A DNA stretch of 64,000 bases from Sporosarcina koreensis (GCF_000826145.2 NZ_LN651337.1:189774-253773); one strand, 5' to 3'. Numbered from the stretch's first letter, positions 55,150 through 63,336 are shown. Translations and numbers: made by a program. Notes: generated by a model not told the origin, from the sequence alone.

Positions 55150-55464
55150 ATGGCTATTCTGAACGCTACTGATGCAGACTTTACTGAAAAGACAAGTGAA
55201 GGTGTCGTACTCGTTGACTTCTGGGCACCATGGTGCGGGCCTTGTAAGATGATCGCTCCGGTTCTTGAAGAATTGGACGGCGAAATCGAAGGCAAAGCGC
55301 AGATCGTGAAAGTGAACGTGGATGACAACCAGGGAACTGCAAGCAAATTCGGCATCATGTCGATCCCGACACTCCTCGTCATGAAAGACGGCGAAACTGT
55401 CGACAAAGTAGTCGGCTTCCGTCCGAAAGAGGAACTTGCAAAATTGGTTGACCAGCACGCATAA
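55150..55464 (+). CDS. trxA: Thioredoxin
   Basis: 104 aa. General disulfide reductant. Active site FWAPWCGPCKM at residues 26-36 and the conserved cis-Pro in MSIPTLLV near 73. AAAGGAGG upstream of ATG 55150. A TATACT at 55106-55111 may be its -10. Position between etfA and uvrC matches B. subtilis. Confidence 0.97.
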   Translation: MAILNATDADFTEKTSEGVVLVDFWAPWCGPCKMIAPVLEELDGEIEGKAQIVKVNVDDNQGTASKFGIMSIPTLLVMKDGETVDKVVGFRPKEELAKLVDQHA

Positions 55465-55479
55465 GCTTACTATCTCAAG

Positions 55480-55516
55480 ACCGGGTCCCTGTTCTCAGCG
55501 GAACCCGGTTTTTTTG
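55480..55516 (+). terminator. trxA terminator
   Basis: ACCGGGT pairs with ACCCGGT and is followed by seven Ts. Confidence 0.85.
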
Positions 55517-55533
55517 GCAGGTGACAGATAACC

Positions 55534-57336
55534 ATGAATGAATTGATCCAGCAGAAGCTCGCCATCCTTCCCGATGATCCCGGGTGCTATCTCATGAAAG
55601 ACAGGCAGGGCACCATCATCTACGTCGGTAAGGCGAAAGTGCTGAAAAACCGGGTCCGCAGCTATTTCACCGGATCCCATGACGCGAAAACCCAGCGGCT
55701 CGTCTCCGAAATCGAGGACTTCGAGTTCATCATCACGTCGTCCAACATCGAGGCGCTCATCCTGGAGCTGAACCTCATCAAGCAGTACGATCCGAAATAC
55801 AACATCATGCTGAAGGACGATAAGACGTATCCGTATCTGAAGCTGACCGCGGAACGCCATCCGAAACTGATCGTCACGCGGATCGTCAAAAAGGACAAAG
55901 GCCGCTATTTCGGTCCGTATCCGAACGTCACGGCAGCGACCGAGACGAAGAAACTGCTCGACCGGCTGTATCCGTACCGGAAATGCCATACGCTGCCGGA
56001 CCGGGTCTGCCTGTATTACCATATGGGCCAGTGCCTGGCGCCGTGCGTCTACGACGTATCGAAGGAGACGTACAAGGAGATGACCGACGACATCGCCCGG
56101 TTCCTGAACGGCGGCTATAAAGAAATGAAGAAAGAGCTCACCGTGAAGATGAATGCCGCTGCCGAGAACCTCGAATTCGAGCGGGCGACGGAGTACCGCG
56201 ACCAGATCACGAACATCGAAACGGTCATGGAGAAGCAGACGATGACGATGCACGATTTCAAGGACCGTGACATCTTCGGCTACGCCGTCGAAAAGGGCTG
56301 GATGTGCGTGCAGGTGTTCTTCGTGCGTCAGGGCAAGCTGATTGAGCGCGACGTCTCGCTGTTCCCGATGTACCAGGATCCGGAAGAGGAACTGCTGACG
56401 TTCATCGGCCAGTTCTACAGCAAAGCCGCGCACATCAAACCGAGCGAAGTGCTGCTGCCGCAGGATACCGACAAAGATCTTGTCGAGCAGCTGCTCGATG
56501 TGCACGCGTACATTCCGCAGCGGGGCAAGAAGAAGGATCTCGTGCAGCTCGCCAACAAGAACGCAGCGATTTCCCTGCGGCAGAAATTCCAGCTGCTCGA
56601 CCGGCAGGAGGAACGGACAGTCGGCGCCTGCGAGGAACTCGGCGATGCGATGAACATCTCCATCCCGCTGCGCATCGAAGCGTTCGACAACTCGCACACG
56701 CACGGCGTCGAGCCGGTATCGGCAATGGTATCGTTCGTTGACGGCAAGCCGAACCGGAAGGACTACCGGAAATACAAGACGAAGACGGCCGCAGCGCATG
56801 ATGACTACGGGGCGATGCGGGAAGTGATCCGGCGCCGGTACAGCCGCGTGCTGAAGGACGATCTCCCGCTGCCTGACCTGATCGTCATCGATGGCGGGAA
56901 AGGGCAGATGAACATCGCCCGCGAAGTGATCGAAGACGAGCTCGGCCTGTCGATCCCGATCGCCGGTCTCGCCAAGGACGAGAAACACCAGACCGCGAAC
57001 CTGCTGTACGGGTCGCCACCGGAACTGATCCCGCTGAAGCGCTCGAGCGAAGCGTTCTACCTGCTGCAGCGCATCCAGGACGAAGTGCACCGGTTCGCCA
57101 TCACGTTCCACCGGCAGCGGCGCCAGGCCGGCTCGCTCGTGTCCTCGCTCGATGGACTGCCCGGCGTCGGGCCGAAACGGAAGCAGAAGCTGCTCAAGCA
57201 CTTCGGCTCCGTCAAGAAAATTAAGGCCGCCACCACCGACCAGCTCATCGAAGCCGGCCTCCCGAAGTCCGTCGCCGAATCGGTGACAGAATATTTCACG
57301 GAGCAGGCGAAAGCGAAAGAGGAAGCGCAAGACTGA
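55534..57336 (+). CDS. uvrC: Excinuclease ABC subunit C
   Basis: 600 aa. Makes both incisions in nucleotide excision repair. N-terminal GIY-YIG nuclease ([32 protein letters not shown], residues 9-40), Cys-rich segment [21 protein letters not shown] near 153, UVR domain near 205, RNase H-like C-terminal nuclease ([33 protein letters not shown]) near 387-460, and tandem HhH end ([18 protein letters not shown]). Complete. lysC, next in B. subtilis, is absent. Confidence 0.96.
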   Translation: MNELIQQKLAILPDDPGCYLMKDRQGTIIYVGKAKVLKNRVRSYFTGSHDAKTQRLVSEIEDFEFIITSSNIEALILELNLIKQYDPKYNIMLKDDKTYPYLKLTAERHPKLIVTRIVKKDKGRYFGPYPNVTAATETKKLLDRLYPYRKCHTLPDRVCLYYHMGQCLAPCVYDVSKETYKEMTDDIARFLNGGYKEMKKELTVKMNAAAENLEFERATEYRDQITNIETVMEKQTMTMHDFKDRDIFGYAVEKGWMCVQVFFVRQGKLIERDVSLFPMYQDPEEELLTFIGQFYSKAAHIKPSEVLLPQDTDKDLVEQLLDVHAYIPQRGKKKDLVQLANKNAAISLRQKFQLLDRQEERTVGACEELGDAMNISIPLRIEAFDNSHTHGVEPVSAMVSFVDGKPNRKDYRKYKTKTAAAHDDYGAMREVIRRRYSRVLKDDLPLPDLIVIDGGKGQMNIAREVIEDELGLSIPIAGLAKDEKHQTANLLYGSPPELIPLKRSSEAFYLLQRIQDEVHRFAITFHRQRRQAGSLVSSLDGLPGVGPKRKQKLLKHFGSVKKIKAATTDQLIEAGLPKSVAESVTEYFTEQAKAKEEAQD

Positions 57337-57337
57337 C

Positions 57338-57364
57338 AACGGACCTGTGGCGGGTCCGTTTTTT
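57338..57364 (+). terminator. uvrC terminator
   Basis: AACGGACC pairs with GGTCCGTT around a 7-nt loop, then TTTT. Confidence 0.85.
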
Positions 57365-57390
57365 GTGCTGTGACGGGGGAGGGGCATGAG

Positions 57391-57537
57391 GAATTGAGCG
57401 ATTATGGTGAGGAAATGATCGGTCAGCACCAGCAATTGATCGCTTAGCGGTACTATATGATCGGTCAGCTGCAAGAATGGAGCGGTTCGCCGACTGAAAC
57501 GAGCGGTTCGCCGCTTGAATGGAGCGGTCCGTATCCT
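57391..57537 (+). repeat. Short-motif periodic array 3 (seven exact 21-bp units)
   Basis: Seven consecutive 21-bp units start at 57391, 57412, 57433, 57454, 57475, 57496 and 57517. Each has GAA or a variant, then TGA(G/T)CG or TGGAGCG, then (G)GT(T/C). The first four carry TTGAGCG/ATGATCG/TTGATCG; the last three (T/A)GGAGCG or ACGAGCG followed by GTTCGCCG-like sequence. It sits exactly between the facing terminators of uvrC and yslB. Confidence 0.88.
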
Positions 57538-57560
57538 GCAGCACTGCAACACCCGAACAC

Positions 57561-57592
57561 AAAAAACCGGAGAGGCCGCAAGCCCCTCCGGT
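57561..57592 (-). terminator. yslB terminator
   Basis: On the minus strand ACCGGAGGGGC pairs with GCCTCTCCGGT (one mismatch) around TTGCG, followed by TTTTTT. Confidence 0.85.
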
Positions 57593-57599
57593 CCATCCA

Positions 57600-58016
57600 T
57601 CAGTCACCTAAGTTATACGTCTCATCCCAGCGGACCTGCAAAACGATGCGGCCCGTGTCGGCGTCACGCGATCCATAACACTCGGTCAGGCAGCCGTTCG
57701 CGATCTGATGCTGCTCGGCGAGGAATCCGGATTCCAGGCTGAACGCATCCTCGGTCGCCGGCGACTCCAGCCGATCCGTCAATTCATAATCGATTTCCTC
57801 TTTGCCGGATGACACGCGCACGAGCGTCCCCCAGCCGGCTTCCTTGAAAAATTGGGGGACTTCATCCACCGAAAAAACAGGGAACTTGCGGGCGATCTCT
57901 TTGCCGGCCCAATACAGAATATCATCTTCATGCTTACCGAGGATATCCGGGATCACATGATCTCTCAGCAGCTCATAACCGAAGCGGGTCGGCTGTCCAG
58001 TGGTCTCGTTTGCCAA
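57600..58016 (-). CDS. yslB: DUF2507 protein (YslB-like)
   Basis: 138 aa. RFGYELLRDHVIPDILGKHEDDILYWAGKEIARKFP followed by QFFKEAGWGTLVRV, and ESGFLAEQHQIANGCLTECYGS near 97-118, fit the YslB/DUF2507 family, related to the V4R heme/ligand-binding fold. Function unknown. TTG 58016 is taken as start; AAAGGG is about 11 bp upstream. Neighbour of sdhC as in B. subtilis, divergently transcribed. Confidence 0.85.
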   Translation of the reverse strand: MANETTGQPTRFGYELLRDHVIPDILGKHEDDILYWAGKEIARKFPVFSVDEVPQFFKEAGWGTLVRVSSGKEEIDYELTDRLESPATEDAFSLESGFLAEQHQIANGCLTECYGSRDADTGRIVLQVRWDETYNLGD

Positions 58017-58104
58017 AACGCAAGCATCCCTTTCATCGTAATCTATTTACTATTTTAGAATAGCCTCAACATGCGGAAAAGACGCACCAAATAAGCGAGT
58101 CACC

Positions 58105-58133
58105 TTGACCTACCCAAAATGGAAGAGTACAAT
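58105..58133 (+). promoter_or_regulatory. sdhCAB promoter
   Basis: TTGACC (58105-58110), 17-bp spacer, TACAAT (58128-58133); gives a leader of about 105 nt before sdhC. Confidence 0.7.
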
Positions 58134-58243
58134 GTACATGTTATTATATTGTAACACGAAGAGACGGACCGTCAATCATTCGTTCGCAAACGTACGGCGA
58201 TGTACACACAATCCGGCTCATATATTAAGGGAGGGTAAATCAC

Positions 58244-58852
58244 TTGGTGAGAGAATCAGAGTTCTATTGGCGACGCCTGCATTCACTGCTCGGGATCATT
58301 CCGATCGGCCTGTTCGTGACGCAGCACTTGATCATCAACCATTTCGCAACAAGAGGTGTTGAATCATTCAACACAGCGGCACATTTCATTGAAAACCTGC
58401 CGTTCATCTATTTCCTCGAATGGTTCGTCATCTACATACCGCTCATGTTCCACGCGTTTTACGGAGTCTATCTTGCGTTCACTTCGAAAAACAACGTGCA
58501 GCGCTACGGCACGTTCCGTAACTGGATGTTCATGCTCCAGCGGATTTCAGGTGTATTCCTGGTCATCTTCATCGCATGGCACATCTACGAGACACGTATC
58601 CAGAAACTGTTCGGTACGGAAGTCAACTTCGACATGATGGCTGACATCCTGAGCAACCCGTTCATGATCGTGTTCTATGCACTTGGAATCATCGCAGCAA
58701 CGTTCCACCTGGCGAACGGTATCTGGTCATTCCTCGTTACTTGGGGACTTGCACAGTCACCGCGTTCCCAGCGTATCGTCTCTTATGTAACTATGATCTT
58801 TTTCGTTGTTCTGACGGTTATCGGTCTGCGTGCACTGTTCGCATTCGTCTAA
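58244..58852 (+). CDS. sdhC: Succinate dehydrogenase cytochrome b558 subunit
   Basis: 202-aa membrane anchor with five hydrophobic segments and several His in helices (RRLHSLLGIIPIGLFVTQHLIINHFATR; FHAFYGVYLAF; FIAWHIYETR; FHLANGIWSFLVTWG) that fit the two-heme Bacillus type. Menaquinone reduction site. TTG 58244 (GGGAGG 8 bp upstream) or GTG 58247 is the start. First gene of sdhCAB. Confidence 0.94.
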   Translation: MVRESEFYWRRLHSLLGIIPIGLFVTQHLIINHFATRGVESFNTAAHFIENLPFIYFLEWFVIYIPLMFHAFYGVYLAFTSKNNVQRYGTFRNWMFMLQRISGVFLVIFIAWHIYETRIQKLFGTEVNFDMMADILSNPFMIVFYALGIIAATFHLANGIWSFLVTWGLAQSPRSQRIVSYVTMIFFVVLTVIGLRALFAFV

Positions 58853-58895
58853 GAACAATTTTGTAATCATGTAAATTTTGAGGAGTGAAACAACT

Positions 58896-60644
58896 ATGTC
58901 AAAAGGCAGAGTGATTGTCGTAGGCGGCGGTCTCGCCGGACTTATGGCAACCATCAAGGCATCAGAAGAAGGCGTCGGAGTCGACTTGTTTTCCCTCGTA
59001 CCTGTTAAACGTTCCCACTCCGTCTGTGCCCAGGGCGGTATCAACGGTGCGGTGAATACGAAAGGGGAAGGCGACTCCCCATGGATCCACTTTGACGATA
59101 CGGTATATGGCGGGGACTTCCTGGCCAACCAGCCTCCGGTAAAAGCGATGGCGGACGCGGCACCGAGTATCATCCACCTGTTCGACCGGATGGGCGTCAT
59201 GTTCAACCGGACACCGGAAGGCCTTCTTGACTTCCGCCGTTTCGGCGGAACGATGCACCACCGTACGGCATATGCCGGCGCGACGACAGGCCAGCAGCTC
59301 CTGTATGCATTGGACGAGCAGGTCCGTGCACAGGAAGTCGCAGGTCTTGTGCAGAAGTATGAACACTGGGAATTCCTTGGTGTGGTACTTGACGAAGAAG
59401 GCATCTGCCGCGGAATCCGTGCGCAGGACCTCCGGACAATGGAAATCAAAGCATTCCCTGCGGATGCGGTCATCATGGCGACCGGCGGACCGGGAATCAT
59501 CTTCGGGAAGTCGACGAACTCGGTCATCAATACAGGATCGGCCGCTTCGATCGTCTATCAGCAGGGTGCGAAATATGCGAACGGCGAATTCATCCAAATC
59601 CACCCGACTGCGATTCCGGGAGACGACAAACTGCGTCTCATGAGTGAATCCGCACGTGGGGAAGGCGGACGGATCTGGACGTACAAAGACGGCAAGCCTT
59701 GGTACTTCCTCGAAGAGAAATACCCGGCATACGGTAACCTCGTGCCGCGGGATATCGCGACACGTGAGATCTTCGACGTCTGTGTGAACCAGAAGCTCGG
59801 CATCAACGGCGAGAACATGGTCTATCTCGACCTGTCCCATAAAGATCCGCATGAGCTTGACGTCAAACTCGGCGGCATCATCGAAATCTACGAGAAGTTC
59901 ACAGGCGAAGATCCGCGCAAAGTGCCGATGAAGATCTTCCCGGCAGTCCATTACTCAATGGGCGGACTGTGGGTCGACTACGAACAGCACACGTCCATCC
60001 CAGGATTGTTTGCGGCGGGTGAATGTGACTACTCACAGCATGGCGGAAACCGTCTCGGTGCGAACTCCCTCCTTTCTGCGGTATACGGCGGTATGCTCGC
60101 AGGACCGGAAGCCGTCAAGTACATGAAAGGTCTCAAGACATCTGCGGATGATCTGCCTTCCAAGATCTTCGACGACGCGGTCAAAGAAGAGCAGGACAAG
60201 TGGGATAAAATCATCAGCATGAAGGGGACCGAGAATGCATATGTCATTCACCGGGAACTTGGCGAGCTGATGACGGAGAACGTGACCGTTGTCCGGTACA
60301 ACGATCGTCTCGAGGCGACAGACAAGAAGATCCAGGAGCTCCTCGAGCGCTGGGAAAACATCGATATGACAGATACGCAGCAGTGGTCCAACCAAGGCGC
60401 AACGTTTACGCGTCAGCTGAAAAACATGCTATACTTGGCACGGGTCATCACACTCGGTGCCCTGAAACGTGACGAAAGCCGCGGCGCGCATTACAAGCCG
60501 GACTTCCCGGAACGTGACGACGAGAACTTCCTGAAAACGACGATTGCCCAGTTCGACGGAAAGTCCGCACCGATCATCTCTTACGAAGAGGTCGATACAT
60601 CCCTGATCCCGCCTCGTAAGCGCGACTATACGTCAGCCCACTAA
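58896..60644 (+). CDS. sdhA: Succinate dehydrogenase flavoprotein subunit
   Basis: 582 aa. Oxidises succinate to fumarate with covalent FAD. VIVVGGGLAGLMATIKASE (residues 6-24), flavin-linking His in KRSHSVCAQGGINGAVN near 41, active-site Arg in SESARGEGGRIWT near 252 and HYSMGGLWVDYEQHTSIPGLFAAGECD near 355. ATG 58896 follows GAGGAGTG. Middle gene of sdhCAB. Confidence 0.96.
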   Translation: MSKGRVIVVGGGLAGLMATIKASEEGVGVDLFSLVPVKRSHSVCAQGGINGAVNTKGEGDSPWIHFDDTVYGGDFLANQPPVKAMADAAPSIIHLFDRMGVMFNRTPEGLLDFRRFGGTMHHRTAYAGATTGQQLLYALDEQVRAQEVAGLVQKYEHWEFLGVVLDEEGICRGIRAQDLRTMEIKAFPADAVIMATGGPGIIFGKSTNSVINTGSAASIVYQQGAKYANGEFIQIHPTAIPGDDKLRLMSESARGEGGRIWTYKDGKPWYFLEEKYPAYGNLVPRDIATREIFDVCVNQKLGINGENMVYLDLSHKDPHELDVKLGGIIEIYEKFTGEDPRKVPMKIFPAVHYSMGGLWVDYEQHTSIPGLFAAGECDYSQHGGNRLGANSLLSAVYGGMLAGPEAVKYMKGLKTSADDLPSKIFDDAVKEEQDKWDKIISMKGTENAYVIHRELGELMTENVTVVRYNDRLEATDKKIQELLERWENIDMTDTQQWSNQGATFTRQLKNMLYLARVITLGALKRDESRGAHYKPDFPERDDENFLKTTIAQFDGKSAPIISYEEVDTSLIPPRKRDYTSAH

Positions 60645-60697
60645 GTGCCCGGCGTATCGCTGCACGATTATTCCGCATCGAAAGGAGACTGACGGAA

Positions 60698-61498
60698 ATG
60701 AGTGAACAACAAACCGCTGTCGCAGAAAAGACAGCACCCGGTAAAACAGTTATTTTCGAAATCCAGCGTCAGGATACACCTGAATCCGCGCCATACATGG
60801 AGTCTTTCGAAATCCCATATAAGCCTAACATGAACGTCATTTCCGCATTGATGGAAATCCGACGTAACCCGGTCAATTCGAAGGGCGAGAAAACTACACC
60901 GATCAACTGGGACATGAACTGTCTCGAGGAAGTATGCGGTGCCTGCTCGATGGTCATCAACGGCCGTCCGCGCCAGTCGTGTACAGCCCTCGTCGATCAG
61001 CTCACACAGCCGATCAAACTGGAGCCGATGCGCACATTCCCGGTTGTCCGTGACTTGATGGTCGACCGTGAAGGCATGTTCGACTCCCTCAAGAAAATCA
61101 AAGCATGGGTTCCGATTGACGGAACGTACGATCTCGGTGAAGGTCCCCGTATGCCGGAGCGCAAGCGCCAGTGGGCATACGAGCTGTCGAAATGCATGAC
61201 ATGCGGCGTCTGCCTCGAGGCATGCCCGAACGTCAACGACTCGACAAACTTCATGGGGCCGTTCGCGATTTCGCAAGTCCGCCTGTTCAACACGCATCCA
61301 ACTGGCGCGAAGAACAAAGATGAGCGTCTCGCAGCGTTGATGACAGACGGAGGCCTCGCCGAGTGCGGGAACTCCCAGAACTGTGTCGTGGCTTGCCCGA
61401 AAGGTATTCCATTGACGACGTCCATCGCATCCATGAACCGTGCAACAACGGTTCAGATGTTCAAGAACTTCTTCGGAAGCGACCATATGGTGGACTGA
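60698..61498 (+). CDS. sdhB: Succinate dehydrogenase iron-sulfur subunit
   Basis: 266 aa. Three clusters: 2Fe-2S from CLEEVCGACSMVINGRPRQSC near residues 75-95, 4Fe-4S from CMTCGVCLEACP near 167, and 3Fe-4S/4Fe-4S from CGNSQNCVVACPKGIP near 223. An N-terminal extension of about 20 residues is unusual but modest. AAAGGAG upstream. Ends the operon. Confidence 0.96.
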   Translation: MSEQQTAVAEKTAPGKTVIFEIQRQDTPESAPYMESFEIPYKPNMNVISALMEIRRNPVNSKGEKTTPINWDMNCLEEVCGACSMVINGRPRQSCTALVDQLTQPIKLEPMRTFPVVRDLMVDREGMFDSLKKIKAWVPIDGTYDLGEGPRMPERKRQWAYELSKCMTCGVCLEACPNVNDSTNFMGPFAISQVRLFNTHPTGAKNKDERLAALMTDGGLAECGNSQNCVVACPKGIPLTTSIASMNRATTVQMFKNFFGSDHMVD

Positions 61499-61511
61499 TC
61501 CCCGCCAGTCC

Positions 61512-61556
61512 AACACCCGGATTGCCAGCTGTTCGCTGGCCGTCCGGGTGTTTTTT
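61512..61556 (+). terminator. sdhCAB terminator
   Basis: AACACCCGG pairs with CCGGGTGTT, with inner GCCAGC/GCTGGC, then T run. Confidence 0.9.
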
Positions 61557-61585
61557 CTTTCGTTGAATGGGGGCAAGGCGGCCTG

Positions 61586-61737
61586 CGCTCATAAACCGGG
61601 TCATTCCGCTCATAAAAAAGAGTTTTTGCTCATAAATCCCGGAATCTGCTCATAAAAAGCGATTACCGCTCATAAATCTCCAGTAGTGATCATTAAACTA
61701 AAATAGCGCTCATAAACTTGTCCAAACCGCTCATAAA
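61586..61737 (+). repeat. Short-motif periodic array 4 (CGCTCATAAA units)
   Basis: Eight copies of (C/T)GCTCATAAA (one TGATCATTAA) start at 61586, 61607, 61627, 61647, 61667, 61687, 61707 and 61728; all intervals are 20 or 21 bp. Spacer bases are unrelated. Other-strand unit: TTTATGAGCG. It starts about 30 bp after the sdh terminator. Confidence 0.87.
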
Positions 61738-61777
61738 GACGTCCATTCCAAAAAAAGTTTCAACCCCTTAGCTTGCC

Positions 61778-61878
61778 GGCTCCGCTGCGCTCCGCATTTC
61801 CTGTGGAACACCCAAGGCGATGGAGCCGTCACCGACTTCCGCGGCTCAACTCGCATGCCTCGTACAGCCTGTGCCGCG
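61778..61878 (+). repeat. Repeat D, related to 42557 and probably to the interspersed family
   Basis: Starts GGCTCCGCTGCGCTCCGC, ATTTCCTGT, as at 42557. Inner GGCGATGGAGCCGTCACCG and CCGCGGCTCAACTCGC recall the minus strand of copy A. No ORF. It separates array 4 from the thioesterase promoter. Confidence 0.5.
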
Positions 61879-61929
61879 TATAATGCACTTGACAAGTCAA
61901 TCTCACTTCTTATTTTCAGATAACTTTGC

Positions 61930-61960
61930 TATACTGATAAATGAATGAGTATTCACTTAT
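61930..61960 (+). promoter_or_regulatory. Thioesterase promoter with FadR-like box
   Basis: TATACT -10 at 61930-61935. ATGAATGAGTATTCACTTAT (61941-61960) matches the FadR consensus at 16 of 19 defined positions and lies just downstream of the -10, a repressing position. No good -35 at the right distance. Confidence 0.65.
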
Positions 61961-61980
61961 CAGACTGGGGGGCGTTTTGA

Positions 61981-62436
61981 TTGAAACAGACGTATATTGA
62001 GAACTTCGAAGAGTGGCAGGAGGGCTTTCGTTTCTCCGTGCCGATCCGTGTCCGTTTTTCCGAGACGGATATGTTCGGCCATTTGAATAATACGGTGACA
62101 TTCGCCTATTTCGAGCAGGCGCGCATCGACTATCTTAAACATATCGGCCTCATGAATGACTGGCTCGATCCGGACGGCGACTGCATCCCTGTCGTCGCCG
62201 ATCTCCAATGCGATTATATGAAACAAGTGTTTTTCGATGAAACGGTGGACGTTCATGTCAAAGCCGGTTCGATCGGACGAAGTTCCGTCGATATCCATTA
62301 CATGGGGAAGAACGAAAAGGGAGACATCGTTTTCACAGGGCGCGGTGCCATGGTGCAGATTTCCAAGAAAACCGGGTCGGGTGTTCCGTGGAGTGAACAC
62401 GAGAAAGAGCAATTCTGCGAGAAAACCAGGAACTGA
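61981..62436 (+). CDS. ysmA: Acyl-CoA thioesterase, hot-dog fold (YsmA-like)
   Basis: 151 aa, 4HBT/YbgC type. Motif VRFSETDMFGHLNNTVTFAYFEQARIDYL near residues 24-50 has the catalytic-type Asp with His-Leu-Asn-Asn. Likely hydrolyses acyl-CoA; the substrate is unknown. TTG 61981, with GGGGGG 9 bp upstream. Same place as B. subtilis ysmA between sdhB and gerE. A FadR-like box suggests control by fatty acids. Confidence 0.85.
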   Translation: MKQTYIENFEEWQEGFRFSVPIRVRFSETDMFGHLNNTVTFAYFEQARIDYLKHIGLMNDWLDPDGDCIPVVADLQCDYMKQVFFDETVDVHVKAGSIGRSSVDIHYMGKNEKGDIVFTGRGAMVQISKKTGSGVPWSEHEKEQFCEKTRN

Positions 62437-62497
62437 GCCGGCACAGCCTCTCCACAGTTGGAATACTGTAAAGAGAAACCGATGGGAGGGGCGCGTC

Positions 62498-62722
62498 TTG
62501 AATGAGGAGTTTAGCAGCCGTTCTGTGCTGACGGGCAGGGAACGGCAAATATTCACGCTGCTGATTGCCGATCACACAACAAAAGAGATTGCCGGCGAAT
62601 TGGGCATCAGTGAAAAAACAGTTCGGAATCATATTTCGAACACCATCCAGAAACTTGGGGTCTCTGGCAGAGCCCAGGCGATGATCGAATTGATCCGGCT
62701 CGGTGAATTGAGCATTGATTGA
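62498..62722 (+). CDS. gerE: Spore-coat gene regulator GerE
   Basis: 74-aa LuxR-type HTH protein without a receiver domain. LTGRERQIFTLLIADHTTKEIAGELGISEKTVRNHISNTIQKLGVSGRAQAMIELIRLGEL is colinear with B. subtilis GerE over its whole length. Acts late in the mother cell with sigma-K on coat genes. TTG start at 62498 with GGGAGGGG upstream. No clear sigma-K promoter seen. Supports a sporulating lineage. Confidence 0.93.
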   Translation: MNEEFSSRSVLTGRERQIFTLLIADHTTKEIAGELGISEKTVRNHISNTIQKLGVSGRAQAMIELIRLGELSID

Positions 62723-62739
62723 CCGCAAAGCGGGTATGG

Positions 62740-62769
62740 AAGACTGCAGAGATGTCTGCAGTCTTTTTT
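62740..62769 (+). terminator. gerE terminator
   Basis: AAGACTGCAGA pairs with TCTGCAGTCTT around GATG, then T run. Confidence 0.88.
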
Positions 62770-62844
62770 CGTGATTCGGAAGAATATCGGACAGATCTGG
62801 TATACTTCATTTTGAACCAATATACAAGTCGAGGAGGAGAAAAG

Positions 62845-63234
62845 ATGAAAGAAATTACAAAAAAGCGTCTGAAAGCATACATGATCGATCATGCCGTCAA
62901 CGCAGCGGTCACGGCATTCACGGAATACCTGCTGCGGAAGAAAGTGAAAAGTGAAGCGGTCCATAACCTGGTGACGCCGTCCGTCATCGCGGGAACCCTC
63001 GAATTCGCCCAGCTATATACGAAAGGGCAGACGGTCGGCTACAGGCTCACCGGACTCCAGCTTGAGGATGAAAACGGCGGAAAACCATCCGGCGTCCAGA
63101 TCGCCAAACGGATCGTCTACCGGGAGTCCGTCAGCGGCATCCAGTACTTCACACATCGGAAGACGTTCGAACAGGAAGGCGGCAGACAGCTTCCGCAAGA
63201 CCGCTTCGCCGGCACGATCGTCGAGGAAGCGTGA
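62845..63234 (+). CDS. RDD-like family protein
   Basis: 129 aa. KKRLKAYMIDHAVNAAVTAFTEYLLRKK at the N-terminus and GQTVGYRLTGLQLEDENGGKPSGVQIAKRIVYRE near 65-97 follow the RDD pattern (R, ID, then TxGxRLxGLxLxD). Hydrophobic segments are weaker than in classic RDD proteins. Function unknown. AGGAGGAG precedes ATG 62845. Not in the B. subtilis order at this place. Confidence 0.6.
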   Translation: MKEITKKRLKAYMIDHAVNAAVTAFTEYLLRKKVKSEAVHNLVTPSVIAGTLEFAQLYTKGQTVGYRLTGLQLEDENGGKPSGVQIAKRIVYRESVSGIQYFTHRKTFEQEGGRQLPQDRFAGTIVEEA

Positions 63235-63255
63235 CTTACAGGCACACCGAAAACC

Positions 63256-63319
63256 CATGAGTTTGACATAACTATTGCTTTTTCCCCGGGTTAAGAGGAA
63301 AATAATAAGCAAACTCATG
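63256..63319 (+). promoter_or_regulatory. Long inverted repeat upstream of the MarR gene
   Basis: CATGAGTTTG (63256-63265) and CAAACTCATG (63310-63319) are a perfect 10-bp inverted pair 44 bp apart, with further partial pairing inside (TATTGCTTTTTCC with GGAAAATAATA). It encloses TTGACA (63263-63268). Could be a pair of MarR operators or an RNA hairpin by the ribosome site. Confidence 0.55.
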
Positions 63320-63336
63320 ACTTGGAGTGGGTACTG

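Noticed and set aside
57391-57590. Array 3 as a heptad-repeat peptide (21 bp = 7 codons; open frames on both strands, e.g. repeated RSI/ANRS pattern)
   Set aside because: No ribosome site, the frame runs over the uvrC end, and arrays 2 and 4 use mixed 20/21 bp steps that destroy any frame.
55495-57600. 701-codon open frame on the minus strand
   Set aside because: Antisense shadow of uvrC caused by high GC at third positions; no recognisable motifs.
42624-61737. Periodic arrays as CRISPR
   Set aside because: Conserved part is only about 8-10 bp and the period 20-21 bp; no 23-40 bp direct repeats, leader or cas genes.
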